In this document: positions 56,476 through 64,000 of the stretch, piece by piece
Numbering within the stretch: the stretch's first letter is position 1
How the letters are laid out: each line of letters starts with the position of its first letter
Assembly (NCBI RefSeq): GCF_037975245.1
Contig: NC_092576.1
Span: 10,867,111 to 10,931,110, forward strand
DNA length: 64,000 nt
Source of the DNA: Apostichopus japonicus
Lineage: Eukaryota > Echinodermata > Holothuroidea > Aspidochirotida > Stichopodidae
Reading direction: 5' to 3'
The notes under the pieces: model-generated
Databases searched by the model: none
What the model was told of the DNA's origin: nothing
The model's input: the letters and a program-made list of their open reading frames with translations, nothing else
Translations under genes and position numbers: made by a program

Positions 56476-57275
56476 CAGTCACCCTGCCATCCTTAGTTAG
56501 CTGATCATGATTACAGCACAACCACTAATTCTATCTTCACAGTTAGCTGATGATATCTCTTGGGCATCAACTGGTCAGCATATACTGCAAGATATCGAAA
56601 ACCAGTCTCTAATAAACTGGCAGTAAGGAATCTGAAAATCAACTGCACAAAAACAGAAATTTTCAATCACAAGAAAAGGAAATGACAGTTGGAAGAAGTG
56701 TAATTATGTTGGAAGCTTGCTGCGGACCGAAGAAGATATTAACCGAAGAATTGGTATAACCAACGGTGCTTTCAACACACTGTCAAGTATTTTCAAAAGC
56801 AAAAACATAGGCCGAAACATTAAGCTTTGGATTTTTGAGGCTTTATTAAAGAGTATTTTTTTGTACAATTGCGAACTGTGGGGCCCAACGAAGGATCTTG
56901 ATCGCAAAATTGACACTTTTTAAAGGAGACTACTTCGTAATATTCTCAACATTAGATGGACCAATAACAATTGGTTATCAAACAATGAGTTTTACAATGA
57001 AACCAACCAACACCTTGGTCATACATAGTCGCACATAGAAGATTGAGATTTTTCTGTCATGTAGCAAGACTCCAGGAGGACGCTCCAGCAAAGTTTGCTT
57101 TAAGAGAAGCATTGAGACATACTGCTAAACCAGTAGGAAGGGGCGTGACTACCTTGCTTGGAAAATAAAGTCGCAATTTAAGGATGTTAACATTAACAAC
57201 TTCAAGGAAGCAATCAACCTTGCGCAAGATCGTGATACGTGGCGGAGGTTAATCGCTGAGCATGTCGGATAGACG
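56476..57275 (+). pseudogene. LINE reverse transcriptase, right half
   Basis: ADHDYSTTTNSIFT, a frameshift, then QLADDISWAST (the [YL]ADD catalytic block) and LKINCTKTEIF. Another shift leads to VGSLLRTEEDINRRIG, KLWIFEALLKSIFLYNCELW, RRLLRNILNIRW and, shifted, LQEDAPAKFALREALRH. These are the C-terminal blocks of a metazoan endonuclease/RT LINE (GS.l....DI..RI; LL.S..LYnsElW; RR.LR.IL.i.W). Continuous with 52225-52418 once the CACTG element is removed. Confidence 0.85.
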
Positions 57276-57279
57276 AGAC

Positions 57280-57795
57280 TCAACTTACTACTACTACTAT
57301 CATTGAGGAAACTCTAACTATATCAACGAGTTGTACAATAATAAAAATTGATAATTAAAGATTGAGCACATATACTGGTAGCAAATGAGTTTAAATATGT
57401 AGAGCCCTGATAAAACACCTGATTTTGACTTACTGATGTTCAGATTTATTTTGTTCGTTTCTGTGCCGATGTCCTGTTTGACTCGACTTTATTTTTTTTA
57501 GTAGAGATGTTTTGATTGGCGAGCGCGGCTACCTGGCCCGGGTTTCCAATGCGGCTTCCCGCCTTCATATCTATCTTGGTCATAAACCCGCGCTACCGTG
57601 ATTTCCTGGAAGTCTCCCCTTGCAGAAACTGGCGCCTTCATAGAAGAAGGAGAAACACGTGCATGTTTGGGCACTCCGAATTGAGACGTCGATGCGTCAA
57701 CACGTATTTGTATAGAGTAGTCTACCGCCCTACGTAGGCCTGCTCTGTAAGGGGTTAGCTTTTTTTACCTCAGTTGTGACTCAGGGAGCGCTGAA
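57280..57795. other. Spacer, nothing recognised
   Basis: Includes a GC-richer patch at 57515-57740 with an open frame that has no family resemblance. Confidence 0.35.
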
Positions 57796-58330
57796 TTCTA
57801 ATAATAATAATAATAATTTATTCTTATATAGCGCTTTACATCAAAAGAATGATCTCAAAACAGCTTCACAGAAACGCATTAAAAAAGAAAAAAAAATACA
57901 ACTTAAAAAATATTACAGCTTAAAAATAATACAATCTAAAAATATTGCATCCTAAGAAATACAGAAATAAATAACTAACAATAATTAATAAAAAACAAAA
58001 ACAAAAATTCAGAAATTAAAGACAAAAGCAATAAAATATGACAGCATACAATAAAACTAAAATACTAAACTATTACAGCCGAAGAAATAGCAACAATAAG
58101 ACTATCAAAACAAAAATAGAAAATAAATTTCAATATAAAACAATCAAAACATGGCAAGATGGTAACACAATCAATATGACTGGGGGTTTAAAAAAAAATT
58201 CTAGGAGTACGGATACGCCGGGGTTTGGCAGTATTGTTGGATTTGGCAATTTTGGGACCGGGATTTTGGACCCAAGGGCGAGTCCAGGGAGTCGGAGAAT
58301 CTGAGAGGCAGGCCTAAGTAGGGGAAACGG
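57796..58330. repeat. (TAA)n with TATATAGCGCTTTACA-type repeat
   Basis: TAATAATAATAATAA followed by TTTATTCTTATATAGCGCTT, a phrase I know from dispersed repeats in marine invertebrate genomes. A-rich DNA follows to about 58190, then a GC-richer tail. Probably a retroposon end; the class is not determined. Confidence 0.45.
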
Positions 58331-58370
58331 GAGGCATTTCGTTTTACCGTGTCAAAAGGAGGTTATCTGC

Positions 58371-58372
<2 letters not shown>

Positions 58373-58427
<55 letters not shown>

Positions 58428-58440
58428 GTGTGTGTGTGTA
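58373..58440. repeat. (TA)n/(TG)n microsatellite
   Basis: About 22 TA units, a short break and GTGTGTGTGTATGTGTATGT. Confidence 0.95.
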
Positions 58441-58444
58441 TGTG

Positions 58445-59570
58445 TATGTTAATTGATGATACAATACGGTAATCAAGTGTAAATGTATGATCTCATGAAG
58501 TCGTTTATACCCATGCACCATTAAAAACAGTTTAATATTAATTGACGTTCTGCAATTTAAGTACATTTTCACCGTTAATCTACGACCAATGGTCATTGTG
58601 AATTCAACTTATTATGGTAACGTTACGTCCATAACGTCATGTTATAAACGGAACGGGTCTTGAACGTAAATTAATGATGAATGTCAACGTTATTTTAGCC
58701 ACCAAATATGACCATAATGCACAAACGGCGTGCCAAAGTAACATGACGTCAAAATGTTGCCGTTACTTTACTTTTATGTAACATTGTCTATGACAGCAGC
58801 CTTTTTTTTTGGCCCAAGATTGTTGGTGACGTGAGTCGCTAGCTATATGCATATTTCTTTCAAGAGTTTTCAGCAGTTGTAGTATTCATGGCAAAAACCG
58901 AAAGATATCTACAAGCGTTATTTATCGGGCAGCTCAAACTGTCACACGTACTTGTATCAGAGCTAGATACACATTCCCATGACAAATATATGTACCATAT
59001 AGCTGGCCATATCTGTATATATGGGCGTCGAAGGTCCGGCCTCAGCGACAATTATGTTGTACAATATGATAATGATATACATCATTCTTTTTCCCGTATT
59101 ACCCGATCCCCCTATTTGACCTCAGGCCCGGAATTGTACCTTCTTGACCCTCTCTCGCTCTCATACCCCTCATCAAGCATAATTACATACATAATACGGT
59201 ACGATTAATTGACCTTCTCATGAATCTCATTATTCTATGGAATCCGCCTATATAGGAGGACATCCGAACACGACACGGGTGGAAATAGGAATTTGAGAAG
59301 GATTGTATGGCTACGAACACAGCCCATTTGTAACAATAAATTATGTGTGCTTGTGTTTGAAAAAGTCAACGAGATTCTATTACATGTGTTTCGTAGAACA
59401 CACAGCATATATATACCTTTTTAAGAAAAAGTCGCCCTGGAAAGAACCTGGGCACGAAAACGATACTACCGAACGACTGGTCCGCTCTCAACCCCAGTCC
59501 CCTTCGATCGAGACTGAGACTGTGTGAGCATCGCCAGGTGTGCGTCACCATTCCCCTCGAAAGGGAACAG
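58445..59570. other. Spacer, nothing recognised
   Basis: No gene seen; several short frames lack support. Confidence 0.35.
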
Positions 59571-59574
59571 ATAC

Positions 59575-59657
59575 TACACATATATACGCTAGTCATTCAT
59601 TCAGTGTTAGTTCAGCATAACACGAAGTTGATCAGTTCCATCCTGCCTTCGACTGCT
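59575..59657 (+). promoter_or_regulatory. Candidate promoter and non-coding first exon
   Basis: A TATATATAC box at about 59579 is followed 23-25 bp later by TTCAGTGT, an initiator match, and after 55 bp by a donor-like CT|GTAAGT at 59658. The geometry fits a TATA promoter with a 5' UTR exon that could serve the death-effector gene at 62537, but no link is proven. Confidence 0.35.
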
Positions 59658-59659
59658 GT

Positions 59660-62536
59660 AAGTTGTAACTTTACTACACAGTACAGTGACGTCTAGATAA
59701 GAGACTGTTTACAGATCTGCCATTAATTAAGCCATAGGTAAGCTATAAGTAAAAGCTGTTTTTTTTCGGACATTTTGAGAAAGCTTTTAATTTGGGCTTC
59801 TTTCTGAAATTGTATATTTTCTAATACTAGGCCTACCCTTGGTTTGGGTGCACGCTGCCTGATTAACACGTCACTGAAGGTTTTTGTTTTGCACTAAAGA
59901 TTGAACTTTAATAAAACACTGTCCATGATGTGGGATACAATTTTGGTATCATGAAATAGAGTGCTGCAATTATTGTGTTATACCATACAACTATATCAAA
60001 TTCTGTAACATTTGACGAATTTAGGAGCACGAAAGTTAATTTCTAACCCAGGAAAATTTGGATTTATTAAAACTGGTTCGATTCTTTTTGAACATCTGAG
60101 AGGAGCAAGGACACACCGTCACAAGAAGAAAAGCACATATTCATTCCTCCCCTTCCCCTCCCTCGTGTGTCCGTCGCATGGGGGGATGTTGCTTAGGCTT
60201 ATTTACAAAGATAGCCAGACAGACTCATTTACGAGTTAGACATGTTTATTATCGGCTTAGTTAGAGACCACTCTTTCTCTTTTCATTGATAATTAAGGGT
60301 GAACATTACTTAAAAGTTTACCAATGGTCTAATATACTATACGTTTCCATCTCCCTCCCCGTATCCTTATCATGTTATAGGGGAAGTAGACAGATGTTGT
60401 GATCCTTTACGCACCGCAATCCCTCGTCAATTTATTCCACTAAGTAACATATTGAACGGTCTGTCTACCTGCCCTCCACAGGACGGACTGTGCTACACTT
60501 TTGTCAATGCAATCGCGAACTGTTTCAGAGAAAAGAATTTTTGAAACATGGTACCGCTCGTTGCATTATATTGGTCTCTCTAATCGAGTCGGGACTTGAA
60601 ATAAGATATAAATTCTTGCACTTCCTGTTATTGCCAGCGCATGTAGGCTACGTGACCATAGCGTATACGATATATATGCATCATGTTGCCATACGTAGTC
60701 TACGTATGTATACATGTTATTGTGTGTATAAGCTATCCAGGTATGATTTAATAAGTAACCTATTGTTTTGCTTTCAATGCGGAGAATTGATTTTTTATCA
60801 TTGAGACTAATTGATTTTTCATCATTGAGACAAATGTGTAAAAAAAATGTACGTTACAGCTGTTTATAATATTGATTGTGTTTGGTCAGAATATTGCTTT
60901 CAAGTGAAGCTGATATGTAATAAGCGTTCGGCATGGCATGCTATCACGACGGAAGGAAATATTCAGTGCATTCATTATCTATGCCTATACACTTGTGACA
61001 GAATTATTATCCATCTTTGAAAAGTGTATAGGTGTATATACACACTTATACACTTTTCAATAATCCGTGATGACTATGAAACAGATGTTTCCATTTAATA
61101 GCGTTAATGCGAGGGACCGCGGAGGTGGGGTGGGGGGGGGGTTCAAGACGTGCATATCATGTTTTGTCTAATAAGGAGGACAGAAGTTCATTTACAACTA
61201 ACTAATTTTAGAAATAAGGAACTAACCAGATGCGGCAATCTTTTCAGAACTTTGCTGTTATATCATCAAAATGTTGGTAAAGTAAATTTTCTTGGATACA
61301 TGATGGTGCTATGGGGGGGGGGGGGTGGTGAGCATCCCTTTTTATTAGAGGGCTAAAGCTGTGCTGCCTAAATTTTACTTGTCACCACGTTGTTCAGTCA
61401 TGTTCCCTTTAATATCAATAATTGGGTCAGTAGAACGATCCCAGCATAACTGCCAATGGTATCGCATTTAGTTTATTCCAGTCAGTGAACGATTTCAGCG
61501 CATATTAAAGGGTGTGAAGACACGCGCAAAAAGAAACGACTAATGTCGGTAATCTGACCTAGTCTCGAATGAGGTGTAACAGAAGTGTTAAACACCAACA
61601 TCAATACCAGAAAATACACACAGCTTGCTACTGTCGGTAACTAGACACTTGTGTGCAGTCAGTACATAACAACTGCGGTCAATACCCACAGCACAATGTA
61701 CAAACGATAAAGCGATGGACATCTCAGGTCCAGCTATTGATAACAAGGTATCACGTTTCATCACTGTTTGCATTTTGTAGCGATAAGAGAAAAGCTTCAC
61801 TTGCAAGCAACAGAAAGTTAACTTTTTTAAGATGGCGGCACGCTGTTTGGGGGGAGTCTTCAATGCCTTTAACTGAAAAATTGGATTTCAATGTATTTTC
61901 GATAATAAGACGATATGAATAGCTAAAAAAAACTTAAACAAAAATTGAAACTCACATTTTATATTGTATGAAACAATCGTGATGGTTAAAAAAAACGTGC
62001 AAACTATAAAGGACTAATATAAATTCTATTCTCTGCCGCATTCGTCGTATTTGGAAAAACTTTCGGAGATTACTATTTCCAATATAGGAATTAATTAAAA
62101 CCAAGTCACTGTGGTTCAGATATTTATCACAAACATTTCAGAATATTCAGAACCTGTAGAATGCCAATGTTGTCTTTGTTTGTTAGTTTCAGCTGACAAT
62201 GTTAAGTAATCAGTACTTAATTTGCATGATGTACTACCAAAGGTCCAAGGTATCGACAGAAAGAGAAGGGATAGAAATGGAATCACAGGTCTACGTTCTT
62301 TTTCATTTACTACAATGACAGATGTGCATCGAGGTTTTATTATACTACACAAAAACAATTGTTCTTCTTCACTTTAGAACTTTGTGTACCAAATATCAGT
62401 CCTAAAAATACAATAGGTTATCTGTGTAGGCCATAATAATCTCATTTTTTGTTAAAAACATATTTATAGTAACCGTTGAACTGAGTTCTATTTCCGACAT
62501 TTTCGACGAGCATCACGTGTTTTCATTTATAAGACC
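59660..62536. other. Upstream region of the death-effector exon
   Basis: Non-coding. Features: a palindromic patch near 61018-61060 (AAAGTGTATAGGTG.. TTATACACTTTTC), G-runs near 61130 and 61312, and AAGATGGCGGC at 61830, a YY1-type promoter motif. No exon supported. Confidence 0.4.
61830..61840 (+). promoter_or_regulatory. YY1-type motif AAGATGGCGGC
   Basis: Exact match to the classical extended YY1 site found downstream of many animal transcription starts. An ATG within it opens only 14 codons. It could mark a promoter of the downstream gene. Confidence 0.3.
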
Positions 62537-62900
62537 ATGGAGAGTACCATTTCTTTTGTCACGCAACTCATTAGTGAATCGCTTCGTTCATTTGCAGTAA
62601 TAGGGAAAATTTTCTTCGATATGACGTCATCAAGTTCTACGTCACCGTTCAGGCTCACTCTTCTGAAAGTATCCGATGTCTTGACGGAGAAAAATGTCCA
62701 GGATTTGGCTTTCCTATGTGAAGATATAAGTCCTGCCAGGAGAGAGCTGATAACCAACGCTAGAGAATTATTCGCTGCTTTACAAGGTCATGACCTGCTC
62801 AACGCACGAAAGGTTAACGTACTTATCGATTGGTTAGACGAGCTTCGGCTTTTGGAGGCTTCAAATCTGTTGAAGAATTACAGAAAGACGCACCTAACAG
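62537..62900 (+). CDS. Death effector domain protein, first coding exon
   Basis: ATG at 62537 (ACCATGG context). Residues about 38-118 form a DED: FRLTLLKVSDVLTEKNVQDL, FLCEDISPARRELITNAREL, then FAALQGHDLL and DWLDELRLLEASNLLKNY, the six-helix pattern with the conserved FL.ed and LL..L.RLdLL-like blocks seen in FADD and caspase-8. DED proteins pass apoptotic or inflammatory signals by homotypic contacts. The exon ends at a donor ACAG|GTAGGC in phase 1; the rest is outside the window. Which DED protein it is (FADD, caspase-8/10-like, other) cannot be said. Confidence 0.8.
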
Positions 62901-63059
62901 GTAGGCTACTAAGTTGAATTAAAGAAAGAGCAGGCGTGTAGCAGGACTCCTTGATATGAATTAGATTGCAAACCAAATTTACCCCCATTATAAGTGTCAG
63001 GAAAGATCAGCATAATTAACACCTGTATTGATATTTATGACATCATACATGCCTTATCG
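62901..63059. other. Start of DED-gene intron
   Basis: Short intron segment before the LINE insertion. Confidence 0.4.
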
Positions 63060-63923
63060 TCTGTACGAATGCAAATGTTTAGATTGAGGCACAAAATAGT
63101 CATTTTGTACCAAAGAATGTTCTCATTACGCTTTACCATCTCTTATCTACTCGCTCTATCTTACTGTAATATTGTATGGGGTAATACTCATCCCACTTAC
63201 CTTAATCGCTTGTTTATTCTTCAGGAAAAGGCTATTCGTATAATCACACTGTCGGACTATAGAGCTCACACTTCGAAACTCTTTAAAGATTTAAAAATTC
63301 TCACCTTGTCTGACATTCATAGATTTCAACTAGGTATTTTCATGTATAAAGTTAACAATAACCTTCTGCCCTCCCTGCTATGCAGACACTTTAGCTTAAA
63401 CTCAGACATACATGACCATTTTACAAGACACTCGAGTAATTTACATTTGTATAGTATCCGCTCTAACATTCAAAAAAAATCTTTCAGTTTCTCAGGTACC
63501 CAGTTATGGATTTATCTTGATAACACGGTTAAAAGTGTCCCATCACTTGCAATCTTTTCTAAAAATCTGAAGAATTTACTATTATCCAAATACTGAAAAG
63601 TTTAAGTTGGCTAAGGTGCTACATATTTTTTGGATTTTTCCTTTTCCTTTTTTCTTTTTGTCATTACATATATGATAATTCTTTCAATTGTGTAATGTTA
63701 TCTTATGTAATGTAAGTACAGTTACATGGTTTATTTGTGTGTGCAACTTTTGTTTTATTGCATGCATTGTTCATTTTTTTTCTTTTCTTATTGTCTTTGT
63801 ACGGGGGTCTGCTTCGTAAGAGCCTCGGCTTTCTCAGACCTCCTCCACTTGTCACATACATTTTCTTCTATTATTGTGTTATATATTTTGAATGTGGAAA
63901 CAAATAAATGAAATGAAATGAAA
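63060..63923 (+). mobile_element. 5'-truncated LINE (CR1/L2/Jockey type) 3' end
   Basis: Contains the last part of a reverse transcriptase frame, a 3' UTR and a terminal AAATAAATGAAATGAAATGA repeat, the kind of short tandem tail used by CR1/L2-type LINEs in place of poly(A). The 5' break lies near 63060-63095. Inserted in the DED-gene intron. Confidence 0.8.
63090..63596 (+). pseudogene. LINE reverse transcriptase C-terminal part
   Basis: Open frame to a TGA at 63594. Blocks SYLLALSYCNIVWGNTH, LFILQEKAIRIITLSDYRAH, LKILTLSDIHRFQLGIFMYK and a C-terminal GTQLWIYLDNTVK match the thumb and tail of metazoan LINE RTs (Y..viWG.t....l..l...QkkaiRiI; F..lki..l...y......k). The reading frame is undamaged here, suggesting a fairly young copy, but the catalytic palm is missing. 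Confidence 0.82.
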
Positions 63924-64000
63924 TACTCGTGACATTCATTGTGGGGAGGAAGCCACCGTTGAACAATTTTGATTTCTTTAATGAGACTTAGATGAAAAAT

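Overview
This window is animal nuclear DNA. It is AT-rich, with introns that follow GT..AG signals, very low gene density and a heavy load of decayed transposons. The mixture suggests a marine invertebrate deuterostome, and an echinoderm is my best guess. The signs are an NLR-style leucine-rich repeat exon, a death-effector-domain exon, TTAA-flanked elements encoding a THAP domain, Penelope-like elements, an OTU-bearing Helitron remnant and tRNA-derived SINE DNA. No species can be fixed from sequence alone. Nothing prokaryotic (operons, Shine-Dalgarno sites, CRISPR) is present.

Three host loci can be read, all on the + strand. (1) The 3' part of a leucine-rich-repeat gene, six phase-compatible exons from 13944 to 31551, ending in a short acidic/basic tail. 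(2) A DNMT2/TRDMT1 (tRNA cytosine-38 methyltransferase) locus from 37188 to 49621. Its exons are clearly recognisable but it appears broken: the exon with the catalytic PPCQ motif is not found, one splice acceptor reads AC instead of AG, an in-frame TGA interrupts the C-terminal half, and about 45 codons are missing before the last exon. (3) The first coding exon of a death-effector-domain protein (62537-62900). The rest lies beyond a LINE insertion and the window end.

Layout of the mobile DNA: 0.26-2.7 kb, minus-strand Helitron/Helentron remnant with an OTU protease domain; 2.9-3.7 kb, 27-nt minisatellite; 4.1-7.1 kb, G-rich MITE-like repeats and a 110-bp direct repeat; 9.99-10.2 kb, fragment of an acidic protein; 11.1-12.2 kb, Penelope-like reverse transcriptase with a hammerhead-like RNA fold; 12.58-13.19 kb, TTAA MITE; 15-16.7 kb, repeat cluster; 21.27-24.48 kb and 35.08-37.18 kb, two copies of a TTAA-flanked THAP element; 24.5-25.85 kb, large minisatellite; 33.96-34.4 kb, 40-bp tandem repeat; 38.3-40.9 kb, a Penelope RT fragment, a MITE, and a 46-bp minisatellite split by a Penelope 3' end with a second hammerhead-like fold; 47.26-48.27 kb, foldback element with an 8-bp target duplication; 50.3-50.45 kb, tRNA-derived SINE; 52.2-57.3 kb, a LINE reverse transcriptase cut in two by a 4.06-kb CACTG-terminated element; 63.06-63.92 kb, LINE 3' end with an (AAATG)n tail.

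The most notable observations are the two hammerhead-like folds tied to Penelope elements, the TTAA/THAP family that seems to carry a second convergent gene, its insertion 4 bp before the DNMT2 start codon, the decay of that DNMT2 locus, and the nested element that separates two catalytic blocks of a LINE reverse transcriptase. The host genes do not form an operon or a shared pathway. The LRR and death-effector exons would both fit innate immunity.
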